The notes under the pieces: model-generated
Database searches by the model: none
The model's input: only the letters and a program-made list of their open reading frames with translations
Told to the model about the DNA's origin: nothing
NCBI GenBank assembly: GCA_033239005.1
Contig: BSQZ01000013.1
Coordinates: 13,035,178-13,099,177 of the forward strand
Direction: 5' to 3'
From: Lamellibrachia satsuma
Taxonomy: Eukaryota > Annelida > Polychaeta > Sabellida > Siboglinidae
Length of the DNA stretch: 64,000 nt
Made by a program: the position numbers and the translations under genes
Part shown: positions 51,497-62,229 of the stretch, piece after piece
How the letters are laid out: each line of letters starts with the position of its first letter
How positions within the stretch are numbered: position 1 is the first letter of the stretch

Positions 51497-53090
51497 TTTA
51501 TTAATGAGCGAGCAAAGATGAAGTAAACAGAGTCACCATATATTTAAAGCCCTCGGGACACAGTTCAAGTACACGAACGTAATAATCACCATGGCAACAC
51601 ATTGTCCATTGTTTTTACAATCAAACGTTTTTCATCGACAGCGTCAGAGAGAATGTTCCGGCGTCGATCGCGTAACGTTCACGAGTCCGAGAGCGTCGGA
51701 TCTTCTTCGCCTCGATCGGCATCGATCACGTAATGTTCACCGGTAGATGTTTCCGATGACGCCGGAAAGTTGGAGAACGAACGCCTCGATCGGCGTCGAC
51801 GAAAGATGTTTCGAGTGGGGTTCGCCTGTGTCGCTTGCGCCTGGATTTCTCCGAAGCACGAACTATGCACTGAGCAAATTTAGTATTAACAAACGTAATA
51901 GGAAATAAAATATTAGATAATAATAAATATTAATACTTTTTTTAATCGGCAACATGTCGTCACGTCTACTGCAGTCATCTGTTCGGATAAATCATAAACG
52001 CTCGGTAACACCGTACACGTGTGAATATCCCCGGAGAATCCCCGGTCCCCCGGAGAAACTCCTCGTCATAAAACTGAAAAGTATAACAAAATGAAAACGA
52101 ACTTTAGTACCAACGCGTATGTAGCCGCAACAGCGGTTGGTCAAACCGGAAGCACGCGTGAGATACCTGAAATGAAAGATCACCGGTGTTTAGCCGATTA
52201 CTATTTAAATAACTTTACCGGTTATCTATATATCGATCTATATACACCCCGGTAATAATCATCACCTTGAACACAAGTACCGCAGTACTGCACATATGTT
52301 TACACCGTTGTACATTAGTTATACATTTCGGATGGCTTTGTTAGGCTTACCTCGGAAATTAGGGCGTCCCTCCCGACGTTTTTCTTGACTGTAGGACACC
52401 CAACCGTTCAGTGCCTTCACGCGTCACTTCCGGTTCCGTGTGATCGTCTGTTGCGTCTGAAGACGACGTCATGGACATAAAGTTTACACTCAATGTCTAG
52501 TCGCGAACGAGATGTTCCGCCGACGTCATGAATTCTGGGACTTGAAGCGTTCGCGTTGCAAGTCCGTAGGCAGACATAGCTCGAGTTTGTCTTCACTTGC
52601 TGGCGTTGCGTTCGACGTTACCGTAGGGTTTGTGACGTCCAAGCGTCCACGACTTGGAATCACTTCCCGTCTGCCTCTTTCACCTTTCGTTATGACGTCA
52701 CAGACGTGGGCCAAAAACTGGTCACCAACAAAACAACGAGATCGATTCTCTAACAATATACAATGACGTAGGAGATATATCATATATCATAATGTATACA
52801 TTAGTATAAAATAAAATATAATAAAATGTATATAGGCTATAGCGTCGAAATCTCCATACAGACACCCGAACTCAAATCAGAATCGTTATGCATGCTAGTA
52901 CTCGTGACATATTTAAGTCAGAAGAGCAGGAAATGTTAGTTAAACTTACCAGTTACAATGTTGATCCATTGTGAATCATTATTGTGTGGACATTCGGTAT
53001 TCGTTTGGTAGACTATAATGCGTCCAAACGACTCCGAACTGTGACACTCGTAGCTCGTTCGAAACGCATCCGACTTCGTTGAGATCACGG
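51497..53090 (-). CDS. Predicted three-exon orphan gene, 82-aa product
   Basis: Minus-strand model: TATA box (TTATAAAGG, 53118-53110), start of transcription about 53090, ATG at 52969. Exon 1 coding 52969-52950 (20 nt, donor GTAAGT); exon 2 52388-52351 (38 nt, acceptor CCTACAG, donor GTAAGC); exon 3 51869-51679 (191 nt, branch-like TACTAAAT, acceptor TTGCTCAG). The three total 249 nt, in frame to a stop, and AATAAA follows at 51502-51497. The product starts MDQHCNC, is Arg-rich in the middle (FRRRRSRRSF) and acidic at the end (DADRGEEDPTLSDS). I do not recognise it. Short uORF ATGs precede the chosen start. Confidence 0.5.
51679..51869 (-). CDS. Orphan gene exon 3
   Basis: Encodes HSSCFGEIQAQATQANP, the RRRRSRRSF basic stretch and the acidic C-terminus. 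The DNA holds repeated ATCGACGCCGATCGAGGCG-like words. Well-formed acceptor. Confidence 0.5.
52351..52388 (-). CDS. Orphan gene exon 2 (38 nt)
   Basis: Canonical sites on both sides; its length is exactly what joins exons 1 and 3 in frame. Encodes QEKRREGRPNFR. Confidence 0.45.
52950..53090 (-). other. Orphan gene exon 1 (leader plus six codons)
   Basis: Follows the TATA box by about 25 nt; ends AACTG before GTAAGTT. Coding part is 52969-52950. Confidence 0.45.
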
Positions 53091-53111
53091 GCAACTGAAT
53101 CAACTTGGGCC

Positions 53112-53117
53112 TTTATA
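53112..53117 (-). promoter_or_regulatory. TATA box, left arm
   Basis: TATAAA in TTATAAAGGCCC on the minus strand, ~25 nt before a TCAGTTG initiator-like sequence. Confidence 0.6.
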
Positions 53118-53814
53118 ACTAATATATACTAAAGGGTATGCAACATGGAATGACACCACTCGCCTTTCAACATCCGTATCTGAGCTTTGCAATGCATAAT
53201 CCGATTACTACGATCATACACACATGTCCAAATGAATACACTTTCACTATACCTACTTTTGATTACACATATGTCTGTATTTCTTAAAGAAAAGATATAT
53301 TTTAACGACTGCGCGCAGAAAAGTACATACGACGAAATGTCATCACGTGAGAACGCAGACGAAAGTGAGGTGCAAAACACTTTGTTACGGAAATAGTCGA
53401 CCCAACAAAGAGACAGCAGCGTCTCTGTCTGACAGCTTCTACGTGCGGTTATATTTTTGATCTATCAGTGAAGACGTCGGAAGACATAACCTTTTGGTAA
53501 GACATATATAACCGCACGTAGAAGCTGTCAGACAGAGACGCTGTTGGCTTTTTGTTGCGTCGACTATTTCCGTAACAAAGTGTGTCTGCGTTGTCACGTG
53601 ATGACATTTCGTCGTATGTACTTTTCTGCGCGCAGTCGTTAAAATATATCTTTTCGTTAAGAAATGCAGACATATGTGTAATCAAAAGTAGGTATATTGA
53701 AAGTTTATTCATTTGGACATGTGTGTATTATCGTAGTAATCGGATTATGCATTGCAAAGCTTAGATACGGATGTTGAAAGGCGAGTGGTGTCATTCCATG
53801 TTGTAGATATTAGT

Positions 53815-53820
53815 TATAAA
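53815..53820 (+). promoter_or_regulatory. TATA box, right arm
   Basis: Mirror copy in the right arm. A GTAAGTG donor-like sequence follows at 53861, but no downstream coding exon was found. Confidence 0.5.
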
Positions 53821-54224
53821 GGCCCAAGTTGATTCAGTTGCCCGTGGTTGAGATCTAACGAGTAAGTGTTATTGCTGCGAGTTACCGCATGGTCTCGTGA
53901 TGGCAAAGACGCGCTTGATTGGCCAATATATTTAATTTACGTCATTGATAATAGTCGTTCGAAATTTATGGGAACCGTTGCCAATAATAACGTTGCTTTT
54001 TTTAACGCACGCAAGACGCAAGGAAACGTTCCGTTCCTTTTTTCTGCATCTCAGCTTATTGCTGTTCAACACCTTATTACCTGTAGACAACAAAGTAAAT
54101 AACATATATTGTGGACTGAAAAAACATGGGACATGGTAGCAAATGTGGCAGTTTTATGCATCAATGATCAAACCTTCGTTACTTCAAACAACAAAGCTGA
54201 AAAAATCTTTGTGACATCTTTGCC

Positions 54225-54605
54225 GTGAAATCAACTATCGCAGAAATGGGTATCATTCAGTTAATTTGTTTATTAAGAGCTGGCCTTTCTACAGCCGATG
54301 AATTAACACAACAGCTGCACAGTGTCATTGACCAGAAGCAAGACCGAACTACTTTCACATCAGTAGAACACAGAGTGTGGCATACAGATCTGATGACTAC
54401 GCTATCCATAGGTATTCTGGGAAAGCTGCTACCTTCGCTAAATGACTTTAAGGACAGCATTATAACAGTCACCATCAATGGAATACGCTTTGGTGCCAAG
54501 TCCACCAACGCAGGGGTTCCCCGGGAATCCGTACTAGGAACTATGTCATGCATTATCTTCATTGATGGTATGCCAGACAAACTGCAGAACCCTGTTGAAA
54601 TAACG
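54225..54605 (+). pseudogene. Non-LTR reverse transcriptase fragment
   Basis: Plus-strand frame with HSVIDQKQDRTTFTSVEHR, VTINGIRFGAKSTNAGVPRE, SVLGTMSCIIFIDGMP: the GVPQGSVLGP...IFINDLP motif of LINE RTs, with changes. Cut at 54606 by the LTR of the gypsy element. Confidence 0.6.
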
Positions 54606-54786
54606 TGTCTCTTGGACACATATAAACAAACAATCAAAGTGGTTTTATTGAGAACATCTCAACGCTAGCTCAGCGGAGTTACATCTTCAGATTACCGTGT
54701 GCGACCCGAATCGGTCTAAATTACACTCGGCATATTATAACACGAATCAGTCCGAATAATACTTAGTAATAAGCAGTATTACAACA
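54606..54786 (-). repeat. 3' LTR of the gypsy element
   Basis: 181 bp, starting TGTCTCTTGGACACATA and ending TATTACAACA on the plus strand (TG...CA ends). No matching target duplication is seen outside the two LTRs. Confidence 0.8.
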
Positions 54787-54801
54787 TTCTCCTTTCCTTG
54801 A

Positions 54802-55982
54802 TTAGTTCAATCGATATTCCCTCAAGTGTTCTGGAACCCGCCTGGTTCGCGTGGACCTCCGAGTTGGAGACAAGGTACAAGTTCCGGGGTCAGGCGGAAT
54901 GTCGCTCGCATTTGCCTCAGTTGGAAAGCTCTGACGGTCGTTGGGTAGATCATCTCCCGTTTGATTAGCAAACCTGGTGATGTCTTGCGTCGGTCGAGGT
55001 TCTAGCTCTCTAAGTTGTCCACGGTTTCTTCGCAGTTGTCTGCCGTTTGGGGTGGACACACTATAGCTCCTCGGTTCGTTACACTTCTCACTCACTGTTG
55101 CTGGGAACCATGTTTTGTCAACTTGGCTGTGTACACGCACTCTCTGTCCTACATAGAGTGGGGGGAGGTCGTTACCGCTCGTCTGGTCATGATGCCGTTT
55201 CATTGCGTCTCGACGTTCCTCCAGTCGGTCTCTTTGTGCAAACAGTCCTGGATCACCGTGACTCGGAAGTACCGTTACCAGTGGTCTTCCGAGAAGCATT
55301 TCACCAGGGGAAGGTAAGTTCGTGTCCACGGGTGTCGCTCTTAAGTTGAGCAACGCAAGCTGGATGTCACTGCCGTTTCGCAAGGCTTTCTTCACAATCG
55401 GTTTTACACTTCATTCGATGAATCCGTTGCTCCGCGCATAGTGAGTTGAACTCGTCACGTGATTTATTCTCCGTGATTCAACAAACTCATTGAACGGTTG
55501 TCCAGTGTACTGTGGACCGTTGTCTGTCATGATCTCGTCGGGACGACCAAACAATGCAGAGTATCTCTTCAGACGATCTGTGACAGCTTGGCTCGTCACA
55601 GGAGTGCGGATTTAATCGACCAGTGGATACTTGCTGTATCTGTCCGTGGTATCAATGGTTCGCGTCTGTTTGCGTCCTGGTGTTCTTGGCAAGTCTCGCA
55701 CGATTTACAGATGCGTTCAACATGTTTGTTAATGTTCAGCCAACATACACAGTCATGAGCAAGACGTCGCGTTTTCTCAACGCCTTGATGTCCGTTATGC
55801 AACTGTTCAAGAATGTCTCGTTGCATACTCGCTGGTACAACAATCTGTCGTCCCTTGAACAGTACACCATCCTCTATGGCTAGTTCATCCATGAAAGACC
55901 AATATGATCTCAGATCAGTTGGTAATTCCTTGATGTGTTCCGGCCATCCGTGATGTACGACTTCCTTGAGTCGGTTCAACAC
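54802..55982 (-). pseudogene. Integrase region, broken
   Basis: Minus strand: the HHCC zinc-binding segment (HQGVEKTRRLAHDCVCW ... CKSCETCQ), then a jump near 55640 that removes the first catalytic Asp, leaving RYSKYPLV-like residue. The second Asp (IMTDNGPQY) and a Glu region (SNGFIE) follow, then a stop at about 55411, then the C-terminal region with YVGQRVRVHSQVDKTWFPA. The missing Asp makes it inactive. Confidence 0.75.
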
Positions 55983-56101
55983 TGGACATCGTGTTGTCTC
56001 CTCTCGCAGTAAGATCTGTTTCGCTACCGGAAAGTTGATGAGGCCGATTAGAATATGGCTTGTGTCTTCTGCTTCGAGTTCCAGTCCGTCGACTCGTTCG
56101 T

Positions 56102-57412
56102 CTAGCTCAATGTTCTGTCATGTTCTGGGTTTGGTAGTCTGCTTGGAGCGTCGACGAGAGTCATCTGCTCTCCGGGTCGGTACACGATGTCGAGGTTGTA
56201 TCCTTGGATCTTCAACAACATTCCTTGTAGCCTCGGTGGAGCTGCAGGCAATGGTTTTGCACAAATCGTGACCAGTGGCTTATGGTCTGTGATCACGGTG
56301 AAGGATCTACCATACAGGTATGTGTGGGATCGCTGAATTCCATATACCACTGCCAGCGACTGGTCTCTCATCTTGGATCAGTGCAACTCCTAACCCTTTC
56401 TTGGAAGCATCGACTTCAAGCTTTAGTGGCCTTGTTGTATTGTAGTATTTCAGGCAGGCATTCTCCGATACAGCTTCTTTCAGCTCGTCTACCTGCTTCT
56501 GGTAGGCACTGCCCCACGTCCAGGTTGTGTCTTTCTTGAGAAGACCACGAAGCATACGCGATTTTTCAGCAAAGCGCAGAATGTACTGAGACAGGTTTGT
56601 CATCATGCCAAGGAATCTCTGTAGGTCTTCCTTATACTGCGGTGCTGGCATGTTCTGGATGTCTCGTTCTTTCGCGGGATCTGGCTTGATACCCTCGGCT
56701 GTGTACGTATTGCTGTAGAACGAGATAGATTCCTGCTTGATGAAGCATTTGTCGCTGTTGAGAACGAGGCCTTTTTCTGCTGCTCGATTCATGAGGTTGA
56801 TCAGGTTGGCATCACGGCCCGCTGCATTCCTTCCATGTACACACACGTCATCAGCGATGCTCACAACACCATTTAACCCTTCCATGATCTCGTCCATTCT
56901 CGCTTGAAAAATTTCCTGGGATGTGCTCAGTCCGAACGGGAGTCGTTGCCAACAGTATCGACCAAACGATGTTCGGAACGTGGTCAATAACTGCGAATCT
57001 TCATCCATATGTATTGCCCAGTAGCGTGCTTTTGTATCTAGCTTACTGAACACAGTGGCATGTGCGAACTCTGGATTCAACTCTTCAGCCGTCGGGATCT
57101 TATGCGGACATCTCTTCAGATTGTCATTCCGTCTCTTTGGGTCTAGACATATGCGGATGGAACCATCCTTCTTTGTGGTAAAGGTGAGATTGAGCACCAG
57201 TCAGTGTGCTCGTCGACCTTGCGTGTCACCTTTTGTGACACCATGTTGTCAATTTCTTGTTTCAGCTTGTCTTTGATATGCACACTGCACTTTCGTGGTG
57301 CACCAATGAACGCTTCAGCGTCATCTTTGAGATGTAACCTCGCAGTTCCTTCGAAGTTTCCGATCTTGTCAAACTGCTGTGTCACTTGTGTTGTCATGGA
57401 CGTTGTCAACAC
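56102..57412 (-). pseudogene. Reverse transcriptase and RNase H region
   Basis: RT motifs in order: DGSIRICLDPKRRN, VFSKLDTKARYWAIH, LPFGLSTSQEIFQARM, VSIADDVCVHG (catalytic ADD). RNase H shows CVYGIQRSHTYLYGRSFTV-type sequence, TDHKPLV and RPGEQ...DAPSRLP. Frame changes occur near 57190, 56380 and 56320. Confidence 0.85.
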
Positions 57413-57686
57413 TGATTGTTACAAGATGTAGTCTTTCACATGTTGGTAGTCCAACGATGGCAGGTCCATCTACGTCAACAACGTGGAATGTAGCTTGGTC
57501 CCATACAGAGTTCTTGTGTTGGCACGGTATTTGGATTATTCCGAAACACGGTATCTTCTGCCCATTGTACGCTGTCAATTTGACATTACCCAAGGCTGTC
57601 GACAGTTCGTTAGTGCTTGCACGTTTTCCATACATTTGTCTGAATGTGTGTAGAGGCAGAGTGTTTCCCATTGCTCCCGTGTACAT
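57369..57686 (-). pseudogene. Retroviral-type aspartic protease remnant
   Basis: Contains the family pattern around YTGAMGNTLPLHTFRQM and DGPAIVGLPTCERLHLVTI. The expected catalytic Asp of D-T-G is Tyr (TAC where GAC is expected, 57681-57679), so it would be dead. Confidence 0.7.
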
Positions 57687-57974
57687 GTTTACTCTCAGGG
57701 TGTAGTTGTCGTGAGGTACGTTAGGAGGCTCTACTTATAGTACAGTGTATGCTTCTTCTCGTGCATTTCTTTGCTTGGGAGTGTGTACACAGTTCTCACT
57801 CACAGTCACCTCGCTGAATCCCCGTTGGTATTCGTCATCAGGTTCGTAGTCGCCGTTGATTTCGTCTACTTTTTCAGACTTGTATCGATGACCTCGGTAT
57901 CGACTGCGTCTGTTGTGTGTAGATTTGCGATGTTGTCGCTGTGGCTCGTCGTGTTTTCGGACCGGGTTCTTGGT

Positions 57975-58641
57975 CTAACAGCATTTTGCCCAGTGTCCCC
58001 GTGCTCCACATGTGTGACTATCGTCTTTATAAGCTAGGCACTGTCGTGGTTTATATCGTGTGCCACAACGTTTGCATTGCTGGTTTGTTGCACGAGCTAT
58101 GCAATGAACCTCGGTGATTCCACTAGCCATCTGTTCTAGCTTCATACTTCCTGCTGAAAGAGCTTCATATTTCCTCCCTTCTTTCAATATTTCGGCGATG
58201 CTGTAGCCCTTCGGTCGGCTGAGCAGATCCCAACAGAATTCTTCGTATGGCGTGCTGCTTATAATTAACTCCAGCAATCGCTCACTAAGCTCCATGTCGC
58301 TAAAATCGCATTTCAGGCCTAGTGTCCTTGCTCTGATGACAAATTGGTCTAGAGACTCATCTCGGTCTTTGCTTATAACGCATAAAGTGCAATCAGATTA
58401 TTCTGAATTTGATGTTAACTTTGAGCTGGTTTTCGAAGAACTGCCAAAGTTCGTCTGGTTTACGTTTCTCTTCATCCGTCAAGCCACTCACGTTTAACCT
58501 ACGTAGTCCTTCATCTCCAATGCCTCTGCAAATTTTGCGTGCCTTTGCTTCATCACTGTCGATATTCTCATCTTCGAAGAACAAAATAATTTTTTTTAAT
58601 AGTGATGTCGCACCCCCTGGATCATCGCATGACCAGTCCAT
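57975..58641 (-). pseudogene. Gag remnant with CCHC zinc knuckle
   Basis: Two frames, broken near 58385. N-part has FFENQLKVNIKF; C-part has LELIISSTPYEEF, LLSRPKGYSIAE and a Cys-rich end CKRCGTRYKPRQC plus CGARGHWAKCC. Confidence 0.75.
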
Positions 58642-58882
58642 TATTTGGGTATCAGGAAGACATCGTGTGTATTTCAGGGCACTGGTAAGTCAATGTGAGG
58701 TTACGCCATCTAGCGATCAACTGCTTAGTTGTTTTGCGTTCCTCGTCGCTGAGTGCAAATCGCGTTCACACATTTTGTTCACTTTGAGTTCGTACACATT
58801 GGCGATTTTAGGGCTTTTAACTCAATCGTTCTTGACACGGTGTGTGCCCTACCGTTTACCGTCCTGCCACCATGAAATGATA

Positions 58883-59340
58883 TGTTTCTTGGACACATAT
58901 GAACAAACAATCAAAGTGGTTTTATTGAGAACATCTCAACGCTAGCTCATTATATTCGGCATATTGTAACACGAATCAGTCCGAATAATACTTAGTAATA
59001 AGCAGTATGGGGGGCAGCCGTGGCCTAGTGGTTAAAGTGTTGGACTCTAAATCCGAGGGTTGTGAGTTCAAGACCCACACTGGGCATGGTTCGTTTTCGA
59101 AGCTTAGGCAATTTCGTTTACCCTTCTTTGCCTCAGTCTACTCAGCTGCAAATGAGTACAAACACTGTTTGGAAGGTACCTGCGATGGACTAGTGTCCCG
59201 TCCAGGAGAGTCAGTATAACTGCACTCTAAGTTGCTTCGCACTACAGAAACCAGGTTTAAGCACTGGCCATATAAGCCTTCATGGCTTCCTAAGGCGTAA
59301 TGCCTGGAGGATGACTTTACCTATAAGCAGTATTACAACA
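58883..59340 (-). repeat. 5' LTR of the gypsy element, split by a SINE
   Basis: 58883-59008 and 59334-59340 match the 3' LTR, but ~48 bp present there (around 54675-54722) are missing. Interrupted by the SINE at 59009-59322. Confidence 0.8.
59009..59322 (+). mobile_element. tRNA-derived SINE inserted in an LTR
   Basis: Head GGGGGGCAGCCGTGGCCTAG with A box and GAGGGTTGTGAGTTCAAGAC B box; body TTAGGCAATTTCGTTTACCC; tail TGCGATGGACTAGTGTCCCG and TCCAGG. Exact 11-bp target duplication ATAAGCAGTAT at 58998-59008 and 59323-59333. Confidence 0.9.
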
Positions 59341-60360
59341 CCTGTCATTCTCCGATGAATTATAAGCACAGTCAAAAATCATCAGTATTAAGCACAGTCA
59401 AGGATAAAGCGCTGCCAACTGTATTGGATGAGGTGCTGTATAAAATAAATGTTATTATTATAGACAACTTCAGACAGCGATGGCTTGCTCACTTAATGAA
59501 TATGTGCTGCAGTTTTGAAAGTGGATAGAACGTTGGAATGTGATGTTCGGTGCAGCCAACTGCTGCTAGAGTCAAACTATATCAAGTCTTACAGATGCAG
59601 AGACCAGGTCATTCCTACTGATCATGACCCACCTCTGGGACGAACTCCCAGAGGAAATATACCATAAGGGACAAAGAACATATTAAGAAGAGAGCATTTT
59701 CATTGGGATAGGGATGCCGCTTCTTCTTGAGCATTCTCGGTCGGTCTGTCTGTCTGTTTTCCTGACCATAAACGTACGTGATTCGTGTCCTTCATGGTGG
59801 TCTACATACAAGGCACTTGTCATCATGAACTCCCATACTCTGCAGCAAGACGTTAACGCCATGCGATCCTTGCTGTATACATTAACTGACATGACAGGCG
59901 ATGTGTACCTCCTCACCTTCGTCTTCACTGATGTCTCATTGTGTCATGTGTTATATTGTCCCACTCACAATCGGAATTCACGCGAGCTGCCTCTGGGTAA
60001 CCATATCGGTACTTCCAAATAGGTACCCCACTCGACGTCTAACATTGTCTGACCAACAAGTCAAATTCGCCTGCAAACTTGTTCTTCTCGCTCAGTTATT
60101 TGCGTTTATTTTCTTCTTGGTCATATTAACGAGGGGTGTGGAAGGGGCCTCAACCTCCCACCTCCTGCTTATCGCCACCCCCTCCATTAACATGATCTCC
60201 TGTTGGTAGTGACGGGTTCAGTACTTCCAAGAATCCTTTTTTTTCTGTTGTGAAAAACTCGCCACCCTTTGATGTGACGACACCTGCCCCGTTGGTACTG
60301 CTAAAGTTGGACCTACTCGTTAACTGTTAGGCCGAAACATTGAATGTGTCATGTATTATA
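59341..60360. other. Intergenic, no gene seen
   Basis: 59,400-59,460 has a GCGCTGTATAAAATAAATG(TTATT)-type tail like those of SINEs or LINEs. Remaining frames show no family features. Confidence 0.4.
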
Positions 60361-60364
60361 TCAC

Positions 60365-60683
60365 ATTACGTTTCGTGAAGTTTTGCTGTGATGCCCTTGC
60401 ATGTATGTTTTATTATGACGTCCATGTGGGTCGTTTCGTGGTGTTTTACCATGACGTCCATGTACGAACGTTTCGCGGCGCTTTACTTTGACGTCCGTGT
60501 ATGTACGATTCGTGACGTTTTATTATGACAGCCTTGTATGGATGTTTTACCATGGCGTCCGCACGTGGACATTTCGTCGCATTTTACCATGACGTTCGTG
60601 CATAGACGTTTCGTGGCGTTTTAATATGACGTCCGTGCGAGGACGTTTCGTGATGTTTTACTGTAGCGTCCGTGCATGAACGC
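60365..60683. repeat. 37-bp minisatellite, about eight units
   Basis: Units of the form GTTTCGTGGCGTTTTACCAT plus GACGTCCGTGCATGGAC, starting at 60433, 60470 and 60507 with exact 37-bp spacing; other units are irregular. Rich in GACGTC. Confidence 0.8.
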
Positions 60684-60940
60684 CGCAGTAACATGCAACG
60701 GAACGCGGTATCGCGTTCGGTATGCCCACGTGTTCACGGAAAGGCACTAAAACGGATTGCGGGAACGAGACCATGTGATCGCTGTAATAATAATAATATC
60801 TTGTGGCAGGAATTGGGAGGTTGGTCCTAAAAATTGGTAGAAGGTGGGATGTTGTCCTCAAAAATAGACAGAAGTTGGGAGGTTAGCTTCAGAAATAGGT
60901 GGGTGGTGGCAAGTTAACATAAACAATACCTGGGTGGTGG

Positions 60941-61090
60941 GAGGTTGGCCCTATATGCAGGTGGGAGGTTGGCCCACAATACAGGTGGGAGGTTGGCCCA
61001 CAATACAGGTAAGAGGTGGGAGGTTGGCCCACAATACAGGTAGGAGGTGGGAGGTTGGCCCACAATACAGGTAGGAGGTGGGAGGTTGAG
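60941..61090. repeat. 24/31-bp minisatellite
   Basis: GGGAGGTTGGCCCACAATAC plus AGGT repeated; spacing 24, 31 and 31 bp, the longer unit adding AGGAGGT. Confidence 0.85.
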
Positions 61091-61094
61091 ACCT

Positions 61095-62100
61095 TTGCCA
61101 CAAGGTCGTTGATTGCATTGGGAACGAATAATTTTTTAACTAAAATGTTTGGGTGGAAATTTAAAGTTTTCATGGTTGAGGGCACCCTCCTTAGAAGACA
61201 TCAATAAATATTGCTATTATTGGAATTACATAAAAATTTAGTATGATGTCAGTCATGCAATGAGTGATCAACGCGAAAGCAAAACACAAAATATGAACAT
61301 CTCGCTCGATCGGGTCGTGACGGAGATCGTTAATGGATGTCCGCGTTAGACGACGAGGAGACGAGGAGGTTGGCAGTGACCACCACCTACTTCAGGCAAC
61401 TGTCAAGCTGAAGCCCAGAAGAACAGGTTTCTGTAGAACAGACGTCGAAGAAAGTTTTTACGTACACATTTCGTTATGCCTGTTCAGAGTTTAGGGTGCA
61501 CTAAACTCAGCTTGATAAGTTTCTGTGTTACCCGCTAGGTGGGGTAACTGTGTATTTCCAGAGGAGTGGCTGGACTTTGCATGGCCAAACTTATTGACGC
61601 ATTTCTGTTGATTTTTTCACGATAATGCACCTAAGAGTAAGCAGGCACACCATGCACAGCATTTATGTTATCTCATGCCGGGTGCTATTTTAAGTATATA
61701 CTGAAAACCTACTTAGTCATGCAATTGCTCGCATTACTGCAGTGGCGTATTGAGGCGGGGGAGGGGCAATGGGCCATAGCCCCTCCTTTGGGTTGCTTTA
61801 CTTTTTTGCGCCATTACATGATAACATGACAAACTAAAGGGTGACTAAATTTAGCTCTCTCTTTGGCCCCCATTTTCGAAATCCTAAATACGTCACTGCC
61901 ACCTAGCGGCTACTAAATGGGTCTAATCTAGACCTGTTCGGCGCTAGTGGATGGGGTAACAGAAATTATATAAGCAACGCATATATGGAAATTAATAGAA
62001 AACTAACCATTATAATAAAACACACAATAAAAGTACGTGTAATGTATCTATACATACCTCATAGTTATACTAAGATTAACATAGGTAATTACGGTAAATG
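61095..62100. other. Intergenic, no gene seen
   Basis: No supported coding sequence; a CCACCTAGCGG CTCF-like motif at 61899 is discussed under findings. Confidence 0.4.
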
Positions 62101-62229
62101 TTGTTGTTGTTGTTGATGGTGCTGTCCTTCTTGTCGTTGCTATTTGGTTGTTGTTGTTGCTCTTCTTCTTTTATCCTTTTGTGCAGAAGGCAGCCACCTT
62201 TCTCTATCTTGAACCACGTCGGTCACTTT

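Larger units (their letters stand above)
53079..53857. repeat. Large inverted repeat (palindrome) with divergent TATA promoters
   Basis: Left arm about 53079-53454 and right arm about 53507-53857 are reverse complements over ~350-375 bp with few differences, separated by ~52 bp. Shared words include TTATAAAGGCCCAAGTTG, CACGTGATGACATTTCG, GTAATCGGATTATGCATTGC and CGCACGTAGAAGCTGTCAG. Each arm carries TTATAAAGGCCC reading outward. Confidence 0.9.
54606..59340 (-). mobile_element. Decayed Ty3/gypsy LTR retrotransposon (K02A2.6-like)
   Basis: Two related LTRs enclose minus-strand gag, protease, RT, RNase H and integrase remnants in that order. RT carries an IADDV catalytic box of the kind seen in K02A2.6-like elements. 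Multiple stops and frame shifts, an internal integrase deletion and diverged LTRs show it is old and non-autonomous. Confidence 0.9.

Noticed and set aside
52526..52783. 85-aa minus-strand frame inside the orphan-gene intron
   Set aside because: Lies between well-formed splice sites; GACGTC-rich promoter-like DNA on both strands keeps it open.
59009..59080. Functional tRNA gene
   Set aside because: A and B boxes are present but the cloverleaf is imperfect and it runs into a SINE body with a target duplication.
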